Source: Gemmatimonadota bacterium (GTDB lineage: Bacteria; Gemmatimonadota; Gemmatimonadetes; Palauibacterales; Palauibacteraceae). Taken from it: 15,796 bases of DNA. A model generated the notes under the pieces. It saw nothing but the letters and a program-made list of their open reading frames with translations. It had not been told where the DNA came from and ran no database searches. The stretch is from the NCBI GenBank assembly GCA_030601615.1, contig JAUVTH010000011.1, positions 1-15,796 of the forward strand, written 5' to 3'. Shown one piece after another: positions 1 to 6,791 of this stretch (positions are counted from its first letter, which is position 1; every line of letters starts with the position of its first letter). The translations under genes were made by a program, and so were the position numbers.

Positions 1-41
1 TGTGATTGCCAATCCTGCGATCATCGATGTTCCCGATCTAC

Positions 42-313
42 CAGGTTGCTGAAGAACCCTGGGCGGCTGCGTTACGAGCGTCGTGGGGGCAGATGTTAGG
101 CGGCGCGACGAATGCGATGCCATGTGCATCGGGGAGGAGCGCTAACGCCGCAGATGCCCCCACGCCGCCGTAACCCGCAGGGCGCATGGGGGTTGCCGGT
201 CGATACCGCGTCACTCGTCGTCGAAGATGCTCAAGCATCGTCTTCCTCCTCGTTCCTTGTCTCGCCTCGGCAAGCCCCGTGCGCGCAGCCACTCAGGGTT
301 CTTCAGCGACCTG
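42..313. repeat. MITE-like element with 30-bp terminal inverted repeats
   Basis: The ends at 42-71 and 284-313 are inverted copies matching at 27 of 30 bases, both reading CAGGTyGCTGAAGAACCCTG and then a GGCTGCG end. Inside, a second imperfect inverted repeat lies at about 67-91 and 155-180 (shared core CGTGGGGGCA), and a small hairpin at 223-245. No convincing protein is encoded in these roughly 300 bases; the open frames through them have no ribosome-binding site and no family resemblance. The layout (short, palindromic, terminal repeats, no transposase) fits a miniature inverted-repeat transposable element, which is inference. I see no clear target-site duplication. The right end reaches into atpI and supplies its TGA stop. 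On the minus strand a weak ATG at 24-22 opens a frame that runs off the left edge (eight codons); too little is visible to call it. Confidence 0.6.
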
Positions 314-671
314 TTGTCCTGCGGTGCGCCGTCACCACGGTCAGCCAGCCTGCCTCCAGGAGGACAAACGCGACCAGGGCCATACCATACGCTATCATGA
401 GCGCTTGCGTCGGCGCCCCCGCCAGGGCGGCCAGCACCCACAACAGGATGCCCGCCCCGAAGCGACCGGCGATCCCCGCGACCCACATTCGCGTGACCAC
501 CTCTCCCCGCTCCAGACCACCCGCCAGGAGCCAGAAAGACACCGCCTGCACCATCCAGGCGACGCCCGCGCCAGTCACGACGGCGAGCGCCGGATGTCCT
601 CCGACGATCGCCGCGACGGCACCCGCGACGCAGACCAGCAACGTGACCAGCAGGTACCCGCCGCGTCTCAT
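303..671 (-). CDS. atpI: ATP synthase subunit I-like membrane protein (AtpI)
   Basis: A 122-residue protein that is almost wholly hydrophobic, with about four membrane spans and a short basic C-terminus (HRRTTGR). Proteins of this size and build placed between atpZ and the a-subunit gene are AtpI, a poorly conserved accessory protein linked to c-ring assembly and Mg2+ uptake. The call rests mainly on position and topology, because the family has few fixed motifs. Its ATG at 671-669 overlaps the atpZ stop as ATGA, so the two are probably translationally coupled and read from the promoter at 981-1009. The stop codon at 305-303 lies inside the terminal repeat of the 42-313 element, so the natural C-terminus may have been altered by that insertion. 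The remaining atp genes would lie beyond the left edge. Confidence 0.6.
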   Translation of the reverse strand: MRRGGYLLVTLLVCVAGAVAAIVGGHPALAVVTGAGVAWMVQAVSFWLLAGGLERGEVVTRMWVAGIAGRFGAGILLWVLAALAGAPTQALMIAYGMALVAFVLLEAGWLTVVTAHRRTTGR

Positions 672-946
672 GTTCCGCGTCTGTCCGCTTCGCGCTCCTC
701 GCCATCGTTCCGGAGCTCATCGCGCCGGTCCAGCACCAGATGCCGGTACATGCTGTAGAAACCCGCCCCGAAGCCGGTGAAGGTACCGAGTAAGACGAAA
801 AGCGGCCCCGTTTGGAGCCGCTCGTCCAGGATCGATCCGATCCAGGCGAACAGCGCTGTCGCGATGCCCAGGGTGAGCCCATAGCCTCCGAAGCGCCCTA
901 CATCAGCCACGGTCCCGCCCGGGCGCTCTCCATCGTTCAGCGACAC
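668..946 (-). CDS. atpZ: AtpZ/AtpI-family F0F1 ATP synthase accessory protein
   Basis: A 92-residue membrane protein with two hydrophobic spans (about residues 20-38 and 48-66) joined by a short loop containing DERLQTGP, then a charged tail. The pattern GSILDERLQTGPLFVLLG followed by GFGAGFYSMYR is typical of AtpZ, which forms a membrane complex with AtpI, reported to carry Mg2+ or Ca2+ in alkaliphilic Bacillus. I start it at the GTG at 946-944, preceded by GGGAG. A longer frame from a TTG at 1009 is open, but that TTG is the -35 box of a good promoter and the added residues would span the promoter itself. The stop overlaps the atpI start by ATGA. Confidence 0.72.
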   Translation of the reverse strand: MSLNDGERPGGTVADVGRFGGYGLTLGIATALFAWIGSILDERLQTGPLFVLLGTFTGFGAGFYSMYRHLVLDRRDELRNDGEEREADRRGT

Positions 947-980
947 GCCACTCCCTAGCCTCCCGGTTACGGCCGCCGCG

Positions 981-1009
981 ACTATACCCGCTTGTGAAAA
1001 TATCCGCAA
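981..1009 (-). promoter_or_regulatory. sigma70-type promoter of atpZ-atpI
   Basis: On the minus strand TTGCGG (1009-1004) and TATAGT (986-981) are separated by exactly 17 bases. Transcription would begin near 974, leaving about 28 nt of leader before the GTG at 946. It is the best vegetative promoter match in the window and would drive the ATP synthase operon. Confidence 0.72.
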
Positions 1010-1019
1010 GATTGGCGGC

Positions 1020-1049
1020 TTGACGCCCGTACCGGGTACGATCTAGCCT
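1020..1049 (+). promoter_or_regulatory. possible promoter of moxR
   Basis: TTGACG (1020-1025) and TAGCCT (1044-1049) are spaced by 18 bases, upstream of moxR and divergent from the atpZ promoter. The -10 box is weak, so this is tentative. Confidence 0.35.
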
Positions 1050-1092
1050 CCGTCCACCGGGACGAGAGGGAGCGCACTGGAGACGAACTCGG

Positions 1093-2112
1093 ATGACTGG
1101 CAGTGGGGGGATGGGGATCGTGGCAAGCGGGAACGACATAGAGTTGCTGCAGGACCTGGCGATCGCCAGGCATGACCTGGAGCGCCAGGTAGCGCGGCGC
1201 ATCGTGGGACAGAAGGAGATCATCGAGAAGCTGCTGATCGCCTTGCTGGCCGGTGGCCACGCGCTCGTGGTGGGAGTTCCCGGCCTGGCCAAGACCACGT
1301 TGATCTCGACTCTCGCCGAGACGCTCAAGCTCCGGTTCAGTCGCATTCAGTTCACTCCGGATCTCATGCCTTCCGACATCACGGGCACGGAGGTGCTCGA
1401 GGAGGATCCGGAGACGGGACACCGGCTGTTCAGGTTCGTGCACGGCCCGGTGTTCGCCAACGTGATCCTCGCCGACGAGATCAACCGGACGCCTCCCAAG
1501 ACCCAGGCGGCGCTGTTGCAGGCCATGCAGGAGCTGTCGGTGACGGTGGGAACCGAAACGTTCACGCTCGAACCACCATTCTTCGTCCTCGCGACCCAGA
1601 ATCCGATCGAGCACGAGGGCACGTACCCTCTCCCCGAGGCCCAGCTCGACCGCTTCATGTTCGAGTTGAGGATCACGTATCCCACCTTCGAGGAGGAACG
1701 CGAAGTGGCCGCGGTAACGACGTCGGCGGCTTCCCGGACGATCGAGACCGTGATCGACGGCGAGCGGCTCCGGCAGTTCCAGGCGCTGGTCCGGAGAGTG
1801 CCGGCCCCACCATCGATCGTGGACTACGCCGTCCGGCTCGCCCGCAGCACGCGGCCTGACGACCCTGAAGCTCCAGCGTTCGTTCGCGAGATGATCGCCT
1901 GGGGCGCCGGCCCCAGGGCCTCGCAGTACCTGGTGCTGGGCTGCAAGGCCCGGGCAGCGCTGCAGGGACGACCCGCGCCAAGCCTGGAGGATGTGCAGGC
2001 GATCGCTCCCGACGTGCTCCGCCACCGGATCGTCCCCGGTTTCGAGGCGGAAGCCGCCGGGCGTACTCGGGACGACCTCGTCGAGGACCTGATCTCGTCG
2101 GTCAAGACGTGA
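1093..2112 (+). CDS. MoxR-family AAA+ ATPase
   Basis: A 339-residue ATPase of the MoxR branch of AAA+ proteins, cytoplasmic chaperone-like machines that help assemble or activate partner proteins. Walker A is GVPGLAKTT (61-69) and Walker B VILADEIN (124-131), followed by the family's RTPPKTQAALLQAMQE. Sensor 1 is in FFVLATQNP (163-171), then EGTYPLPEAQLDRF, and the sensor 2 segment is GPRASQ (273-278). Length and motifs are complete. The ATG at 1093 has a distant GGAG; the ATG at 1111 sits right after a G-run and is a weaker alternative. MoxR genes are usually followed by a DUF58 and a VWA-domain gene; here the next gene encodes a CNNM/CorC-like membrane protein instead, so the client is unknown. 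Confidence 0.9.
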   Translation: MTGSGGMGIVASGNDIELLQDLAIARHDLERQVARRIVGQKEIIEKLLIALLAGGHALVVGVPGLAKTTLISTLAETLKLRFSRIQFTPDLMPSDITGTEVLEEDPETGHRLFRFVHGPVFANVILADEINRTPPKTQAALLQAMQELSVTVGTETFTLEPPFFVLATQNPIEHEGTYPLPEAQLDRFMFELRITYPTFEEEREVAAVTTSAASRTIETVIDGERLRQFQALVRRVPAPPSIVDYAVRLARSTRPDDPEAPAFVREMIAWGAGPRASQYLVLGCKARAALQGRPAPSLEDVQAIAPDVLRHRIVPGFEAEAAGRTRDDLVEDLISSVKT

Positions 2113-2194
2113 GTGAGATGGAAGACCATCCTCCGTCACCTTCCCGTCGCCTGGGGCATGCGCGGCGCCGACCGGCCCGCGGGCGGAGCCCCGC

Positions 2195-3445
2195 GTGACT
2201 CTGCTGATCGTGGTCCTCGCCGTTCTCGTGGCCCTGTCGGGCTTCTTCTCCGGCGGAGAGATCGCCTTCTATTCGGTCCCGGACACGCGCGCGGATGCGC
2301 TGGCCGAAGAGGGACGGCGCGGAGCAAAGGCCCTCGTGCGGCTTAGGTCGAGTCCGGATCGCCTGCTGATCACGATCCTGATCGGCAACAACGTTGCGAA
2401 CATCGGAGCCGCCTCGGTCGCCACGTACGCAGCGATTCAGGCGTTCGGGTCGGCGGGCGTCGGAATCGCGACAGGTGGAATGACGCTCCTCGTGCTGTTC
2501 TTCGGCGAGATCGTGCCCAAGAGCTTCGCGGCGGCAAACGCCGAGAGAATCTCGCTCGCGATCGCGCCGCTCTTCCTGGGTCTCTCGAAGGCCCTGGCCG
2601 TGCTGGTAATTCCGCTGGAGGTCCTCACCCGTGCCGTGCTGCCATCGAGCGAGAGAATGATTCCCACCGTCACGGAAGCCGAGATCCGGACGCTCACGGA
2701 GATCGGCCACGAGGCAGGAGAAATCGATTCGCACGAACGCCAGATCATCCAGCAGGCGTTCGCGCTGGACACGACGCAGGCATGGGAGGTCATGACGCCG
2801 CGGGTCGGCATCTTCGCGTGGCGGGCAGATCGCAGCCTGGAGGACATTGCGCCCGAGTTGCAGACGGTCCGATTCAGCCGGATCCCGGTGTACGGGAAAT
2901 CGCTGGACGAGATCACCGGAATCCTCTACGTGCGTGACGCCTACCAGGCCCTGCTGTCGGGACAACGCGACGTCCGGCTCGGCCAGCTGGCACGCGAGGC
3001 CATGTTCGTTCCAGCGACAGTGGTGCTCAGCCAACTCCTGTCCGAGTTCCAGGCGCGGCGGATCCACGCGGGCGTCGTGGTCGACGAGCACGGAGGAACG
3101 GACGGCCTGATCACGCTCGAGGACATCCTGGAGGAGCTTGTCGGCGAGATCGTGGATGAGACGGACATTCCCGCCGAGCCCTTCACGCGAGTAGGGCGCG
3201 ATTCCATCGTCGTCGAGGGCGGCGTGGACCTGCGCGAGATCAACCACTTCTTCAATTGCACGCTACCGGTGTTCGAGCACCGGTCGCTGAATGGCTACCT
3301 GCTGCAGGTGTTCGGTCGGGTTCCGGACCCGCACGAGTCAGTCGAGGCAGACGGTTTGCGGATCGAGGTCATCAGCTCCACCGATACTCAGGTGCTGCGG
3401 GCTCGCATCACCCGGGATTCCGGCGACCGGCCAGCGATCGGCTAG
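2195..3445 (+). CDS. CNNM/CorC-type hemolysin-family membrane protein with CBS domains
   Basis: A 416-residue inner-membrane protein with the standard three-part build. An N-terminal CNNM (DUF21) domain has four hydrophobic spans (about 1-25, 57-80, 91-112, 119-147), including GGEIAF and GEIVPK. A pair of CBS domains (about 195-315) includes VMTPR and VVVDEHGGTDGLITLEDILEELVGEI. A CorC_HlyC transporter-associated domain ends it (about 328-405). Relatives bind ATP-Mg2+ in the CBS pair and move Mg2+ or Na+, or affect Mg2+ and cobalt resistance; the hemolysin label is historical. The GTG start follows GGCGGAG by seven bases, and no other start exists back to an in-frame stop at 2114. It lies 82 nt after moxR on the same strand. 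The TAG stop is inside the downstream palindrome. Confidence 0.9.
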   Translation: MTLLIVVLAVLVALSGFFSGGEIAFYSVPDTRADALAEEGRRGAKALVRLRSSPDRLLITILIGNNVANIGAASVATYAAIQAFGSAGVGIATGGMTLLVLFFGEIVPKSFAAANAERISLAIAPLFLGLSKALAVLVIPLEVLTRAVLPSSERMIPTVTEAEIRTLTEIGHEAGEIDSHERQIIQQAFALDTTQAWEVMTPRVGIFAWRADRSLEDIAPELQTVRFSRIPVYGKSLDEITGILYVRDAYQALLSGQRDVRLGQLAREAMFVPATVVLSQLLSEFQARRIHAGVVVDEHGGTDGLITLEDILEELVGEIVDETDIPAEPFTRVGRDSIVVEGGVDLREINHFFNCTLPVFEHRSLNGYLLQVFGRVPDPHESVEADGLRIEVISSTDTQVLRARITRDSGDRPAIG

Positions 3446-3489
3446 GAGCCTGTCCGAGTAAAGGGGTGCGGCCGCGGTCAGGCTCCTAG
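3442..3489. repeat. palindromic unit with 11-bp arms at the end of the CNNM gene
   Basis: CTAGGAGCCTG (3442-3452) and CAGGCTCCTAG (3479-3489) are perfect inverted copies around a 26-base spacer that itself holds the palindrome GCGGCCGC (3468-3475). The CNNM gene's TAG stop lies in the left arm. It could act as a transcript-end hairpin, but there is no T-run. The compact palindrome could also be a relic of a small mobile element. Confidence 0.6.
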
Positions 3490-3521
3490 AAGGCTGCTGA
3501 AGCACTACAGCAGCCTCCTAG
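3486..3521. repeat. palindrome between convergent genes, possible bidirectional terminator
   Basis: Arms 3486-3499 and 3508-3521 pair at 13 of 14 positions around the loop AAGCACTA. The left arm shares its CTAG with the preceding palindrome. The pilD-type gene's TAG stop (3520-3518) is in the right arm. The core GGCTGCTGAAGCACT recurs in the palindrome at 13300-13343 and, in diverged form, at the ends of the 42-313 element. With neither side having a T-run, classical termination is uncertain. Confidence 0.6.
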
Positions 3522-4297
3522 ACAGTGCCGAACGCGGCCTGGCTGTACCACTCCACGAGCGATTGTCCGAACAGGAAGGCGATCGCGGCTCCGAGCCCGA
3601 GAAAGACGCCGAACGGCACTTCCCTCTTGGTCTTCAGGCTCAGGGGAGCGAACACGAGGGTCCCGGCCAGCGCGCCGATGAAGATCGTGAGCATGGCCCC
3701 CGCGGGTCCGAGGAACGCGCCCACCATGGCCATCATCTTGATGTCACCTCCCCCCATCGCCGGTTTCTTGAACACCCATTCGCCCAGCAGGCCCACGGCC
3801 AGCAGCACGCCGAATCCGAGCGCGGCGCCGATCACGGACGTAAGGAACGACGGCGGCCCCGGAAGCAGTGACAACGCCAGACCAGCGCCCAATCCGCCGA
3901 TGCTCAGGGCGTCCGGAATCAGATAGTGCCTGGCGTCGATCAGGGAGATCGTGAGGAGGAGACTGAACAGGATCGAGCCCTGCAGGGCCCGCCACGTCGG
4001 CCCGTACATGAGTGCCATTCCGATCCAGATCGCTGCCGTGACGAGCTCCACGGCAGGATACTGAAAGGAGATGGACGTCCGGCACTGACGGCACTTGCCG
4101 CGCAGTAGGATCCAGCTGAGAAGGGGCACGTTGTCATACCACGCGATCTGCCCACTGCATTCCGGACACCGCGAGCGGGGTCGGAGCAGACTCTCACCCT
4201 TCGGCAGGCGGGTCACGCACACGTTCATGAACGACCCGACCGAAGCCCCGAGGACTCCGGCGTAGATCAGAAACACGATCCGAACGGTGTGGGGCAT
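3518..4297 (-). CDS. pilD: Prepilin peptidase / N-methyltransferase (type IV pilus or type II secretion)
   Basis: A 259-residue polytopic inner-membrane aspartyl protease (family A24) that trims the leader of type IV prepilins or type II pseudopilins and N-methylates the new end. The N-terminal cytoplasmic domain has the zinc-type cysteines RCPEC (C44, C47) and KCRQC (C69, C72), with the conserved GSFMNVCVTRLP and YDNVPLLSW. The two catalytic aspartates are D121 in LIDARHYLIPD and D185 in MGGGDIKM. Length and motifs are complete, so it should be a bifunctional enzyme rather than the short protease-only form. Its ATG directly abuts the TGA of the upstream rRNA methyltransferase gene, so the two form an operon. 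No pilin or secretion genes are nearby, so pilus versus type II secretion cannot be decided. Confidence 0.92.
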   Translation of the reverse strand: MPHTVRIVFLIYAGVLGASVGSFMNVCVTRLPKGESLLRPRSRCPECSGQIAWYDNVPLLSWILLRGKCRQCRTSISFQYPAVELVTAAIWIGMALMYGPTWRALQGSILFSLLLTISLIDARHYLIPDALSIGGLGAGLALSLLPGPPSFLTSVIGAALGFGVLLAVGLLGEWVFKKPAMGGGDIKMMAMVGAFLGPAGAMLTIFIGALAGTLVFAPLSLKTKREVPFGVFLGLGAAIAFLFGQSLVEWYSQAAFGTV

Positions 4298-5062
4298 TCA
4301 GCCTCCGAACAGGCGGTCCATGAGAATGGCGCCTGCGAGCGCCGCGTTAAGAGACTCTGCATCGCCCCGCATCGGAATCGCAACGATCCGGTCGGCCGCC
4401 GCCCGAATCGTCCCGGACACGCCCCTGCTCTCGTTCCCCAGCACGAGCGCTACCCCATCGGGTCCCGTCGCGCCGCGCTCAAGGAGATCCCCGTCCGCCG
4501 CGCTCGCCCATACGGCACACCCGATCATCCGCAGGTGAGCCACCGCCTCGTCCCACGCCACCGCGAGGACGGGAAGGCGAATGGATGAACCCGAGGCCGC
4601 GCGAACAACCTTCGGGCTCCATGGATCCGCGGTCCCGGGCAGGGCCACGACGCCGGACGCTCCCAGGGCTTCCGCCGCACGGATTAACGTCCCGACGTTA
4701 CCGGGATCCTGCACGGCGTCCAGGACGAGGATGTCCGGTGTCGGGAAGTCCGACCAGCTCCACCGAGGGACCGGCGCGACCGCGATCCACCCTTGCGGCG
4801 TCACGGTATCCGCGTGCCGTCGCAGCTCGGAGTCGCTCACGAGCTCGTGCGGGATTCCGGCTGCCACGATGCCTTCGAGCAACTTCCGGCCGTCTGGCTC
4901 CGCTTCCGCCGCCTCGGTATATAACACGAGCGTCACCGGGCGCTCCGTCCTCAGGAGCTCCTCCAGGACACGGGGACCCTCGACGAGAAACTCTCCCCGG
5001 GCACTCCGCTCCTTGCGCCGGTGCAGCGCGCGAACGTGCTTGCTCTGACTCAGGCTGGGCAT
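4298..5062 (-). CDS. SpoU/TrmH-family RNA 2'-O-methyltransferase
   Basis: A 254-residue SPOUT methyltransferase of the TrmH/RlmB/TsnR type, which transfers a methyl group from S-adenosylmethionine to a ribose 2'-OH in rRNA or tRNA. The N-terminal substrate-binding domain (about 10-95) contains the usual FLVEGPRVLEE. The catalytic knot domain has motif 1 DAVQDPGNVGTLIRAAEALG (N122, R128), motif 2 LVLGNESRGVS (206-216) and motif 3 IPMRGDAESLNAALAGAIL (from 229). The N-terminal domain favours a 23S rRNA target, but the exact nucleotide cannot be read from sequence. It is the first gene of a two-gene unit with prepilin peptidase, and its start is divergent from thiD, leaving only 63 bases for both promoters. 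Confidence 0.88.
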   Translation of the reverse strand: MPSLSQSKHVRALHRRKERSARGEFLVEGPRVLEELLRTERPVTLVLYTEAAEAEPDGRKLLEGIVAAGIPHELVSDSELRRHADTVTPQGWIAVAPVPRWSWSDFPTPDILVLDAVQDPGNVGTLIRAAEALGASGVVALPGTADPWSPKVVRAASGSSIRLPVLAVAWDEAVAHLRMIGCAVWASAADGDLLERGATGPDGVALVLGNESRGVSGTIRAAADRIVAIPMRGDAESLNAALAGAILMDRLFGG

Positions 5063-5083
5063 GGCCGATCAATGTGACCCTGA

Positions 5084-5108
5084 CGCCGCCGCGGGGAAAG
5101 CGGCGGCG
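5084..5108. promoter_or_regulatory. GC-rich hairpin in the thiD leader
   Basis: CGCCGCCGC (5084-5092) and GCGGCGGCG (5100-5108) form a perfect 9-bp stem around GGGGAAA, just before thiD. No TPP-riboswitch core (CTGAGA) is visible, so this is not the usual thiamine control element. It may affect thiD translation or separate the two divergent transcripts. Confidence 0.4.
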
Positions 5109-5125
5109 GGAAGTCGAACATCACC

Positions 5126-5932
5126 GTGAAAGCAGCGGTATCAAAGAGGCCTCCGGTCGCCCTCACCATAGCGGGAAGCGATTCGGGAGGCGGCGCGGGC
5201 ATCCAGGCCGACCTGAAGACGTTCCATGCGTTCGGCGTATTCGGCACGTCGGCAGTCACGGCGGTCACGGTTCAGAACACTGTCGGTGTCACCGGCGTGC
5301 AGACGATCGATCCGGACGTCGTTGCCGCACAGATTCACTCCGTCATGCGAGACCTGGCGCCCGCCGCCTGCAAGTCGGGCATGCTCGCGGACGCCCCGAT
5401 CATCCGCGCGGTGGCAGACGCGCTGTTGGAGTGTCGGATTGAGCGCTACGTATTGGACCCGGTGATGGTCGCCGCCAGCGGCGACCCGCTTCTTGATCCT
5501 GACGCGGTGGGCTCCCTCCGGACGGAACTCCTGCCGCTGGCCACGCTCGTCACACCCAATCTCGATGAGGCCTCGATCCTTACCGGCATGCACGTGGCCT
5601 CCGAGACAGACATGCGGCGGGCCGCCGAGCACCTCGTGAACGCCGGCAGTCGGGCGGTGCTGATCAAGGGCGGGCACCTCGAGGCGGATCAGATTGTCGA
5701 CGTGCTGTACGACGGAAACGAGTGGCTCGAGTGGAGGGCCACCAGGCTGCCGGTCGGCAACGCGCACGGGACGGGGTGCACGCTGTCCGCGGCGATCGCA
5801 GCCGGGCTGGCCCTCGGGCACCCGCTCAACGAAGCCGTGGACAGGGGCCTCGCGTACACGCGGCGTGCGATCGCCACGGCCCCCGGCCTGGGGGCGGGAA
5901 GCACGCCGCTCAACCACTGGGTCGAAACCTGA
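5126..5932 (+). CDS. thiD: Bifunctional hydroxymethylpyrimidine / phosphomethylpyrimidine kinase
   Basis: A 268-residue ribokinase-fold enzyme that phosphorylates 4-amino-5-hydroxymethyl-2-methylpyrimidine, then its monophosphate, to supply the pyrimidine half of thiamine. Visible signatures are AGSDSGGGAGIQADLKTF (16-33), VTVQNT, KSGML (83-87), the substrate-side LDPVMVAASGDPLL and TPNLDEA, and the catalytic anion-hole GNAHGTGCTLS (211-221) with C218. Pyridoxal kinase is the main alternative, but the QADLKTF and GTGC context favours ThiD. The GTG start has only a weak, distant GGGAAG; no other in-frame start exists back to a stop at 5081. It stands alone rather than in a thi operon and ends only 7 bases from the stop of the convergent purine nucleoside phosphorylase gene. 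Confidence 0.9.
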   Translation: MKAAVSKRPPVALTIAGSDSGGGAGIQADLKTFHAFGVFGTSAVTAVTVQNTVGVTGVQTIDPDVVAAQIHSVMRDLAPAACKSGMLADAPIIRAVADALLECRIERYVLDPVMVAASGDPLLDPDAVGSLRTELLPLATLVTPNLDEASILTGMHVASETDMRRAAEHLVNAGSRAVLIKGGHLEADQIVDVLYDGNEWLEWRATRLPVGNAHGTGCTLSAAIAAGLALGHPLNEAVDRGLAYTRRAIATAPGLGAGSTPLNHWVET

Positions 5933-5939
5933 CTGCCTG

Positions 5940-6791
5940 TTAGAGAGCTGGTCCGATCCGGCCGATCACAGATCGCACGAGGGCTCGGAAACGCCCTCCC
6001 ACCCGCTCGGTGGTCTCCATCACATCGCGGTGCGACCGGGGTTCCGCTCTGATGCCGGCGCCGTAGTTGGTGAGACAGCTCACACCGAAGCAGCGCACGC
6101 CGCTGGCGCAGGCCGTGATGACCTCCGGCACGGTCGACATGCCCACAGCGTCCGCCCCCAATCGTTCCAGCATCCGGACTTCAGCGGGTGTTTCGTAACT
6201 CGGGCCCAGGAGTCCCGCGTATACGCCCTCTTTCAGCGGTATGCCTTCGTCGATCGCCGTCTCCCGCACGATCCTGCGCAGATCCGCATCGTAAGCGTCG
6301 CTCATGTCCGGAAACCTCTGGTCGCCCACGACCACCGGTCCTACGAGCGGGTTCATTCCCATCAAGTTCAGGTGGTCGGAGATGAGCATGAGGTCTCCAG
6401 GCCGGAAACCCCGGTTGACCGTGCCGGCCGCGTTGCTGACGAACAGAGCCTTGATGCCGAGGGCCGCCAGCACCCGCACCGGCAACGTGGCCTCTCCCAC
6501 CGAGTGGCCTTCGTACAGGTGGGCGCGTCCCTTTAGAGCCACCGCGGGAACGCCTTCCAGAGAGCCGGCGACCAGAGTGCCCGAATGACCCTCCACGCCG
6601 ACCGGCAGCCAGTGCGGAAGCTCTTCGTAGGGAATGCGCACCGCGTCCTCGAAGGCATCGCCGAGAGAGCCGAGTCCCGACCCGAGCACCAGTCCAACGG
6701 CGGGATGAAGATCTCCCACGCGGTCGCGGATCGCCTCCGCCGCCTCCTGCGCCCGGACGGCCAGGTCCGCGGCGCCGGCCGCGGCACTCAT
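5940..6791 (-). CDS. Purine nucleoside phosphorylase (trimeric, PNP type I)
   Basis: A 283-residue cytoplasmic enzyme of the low-molecular-mass trimeric PNP/MTAP family. It splits inosine and guanosine with phosphate to the free base and ribose 1-phosphate, for purine salvage. Motifs seen are GSGLG (37-41, phosphate), KGRAHLYEGHS (87-97), SNAAGTVN (119 on), GPSYETPAE (196-204, with Y199 and E200 at the base site), GMSTVPE (217-223) and TNYGAG (241-246). N242 in the last motif matches the purine-binding Asn and favours 6-oxopurine substrates over methylthioadenosine. The frame is open for another 114 codons upstream, but that stretch lies inside the transporter gene in another frame. The ATG at 6791 overlaps the transporter stop as ATGA. 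Last gene of the rhomboid-nupC-pnp unit. Confidence 0.93.
   Translation of the reverse strand: MSAAAGAADLAVRAQEAAEAIRDRVGDLHPAVGLVLGSGLGSLGDAFEDAVRIPYEELPHWLPVGVEGHSGTLVAGSLEGVPAVALKGRAHLYEGHSVGEATLPVRVLAALGIKALFVSNAAGTVNRGFRPGDLMLISDHLNLMGMNPLVGPVVVGDQRFPDMSDAYDADLRRIVRETAIDEGIPLKEGVYAGLLGPSYETPAEVRMLERLGADAVGMSTVPEVITACASGVRCFGVSCLTNYGAGIRAEPRSHRDVMETTERVGGRFRALVRSVIGRIGPAL

Noticed and set aside
95..146. GTTAGGC and GCTAAC boxes resembling integron attC core sites
   Set aside because: The order is wrong (GTT box before AAC box on either strand) and the second box does not fit the RYYYAAC consensus; no integrase or cassette structure is present.
38..292. Minus-strand open frame of 84 codons through the left repeat
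   Set aside because: It lies almost wholly inside the palindromic element, has no ribosome-binding site and no family likeness; the composition is that of a chance high-GC frame.
982..2139. Long minus-strand frame opposite moxR
   Set aside because: An antisense shadow of a confidently identified gene; the translation has no domain features.
2102..3247. Long minus-strand frame opposite the CNNM gene
   Set aside because: Charged, low-complexity translation that mirrors the codon pattern of the real gene on the other strand.
5063..5125. TPP riboswitch upstream of thiD
   Set aside because: No CTGAGA core or the other conserved TPP elements, and the space is too short.
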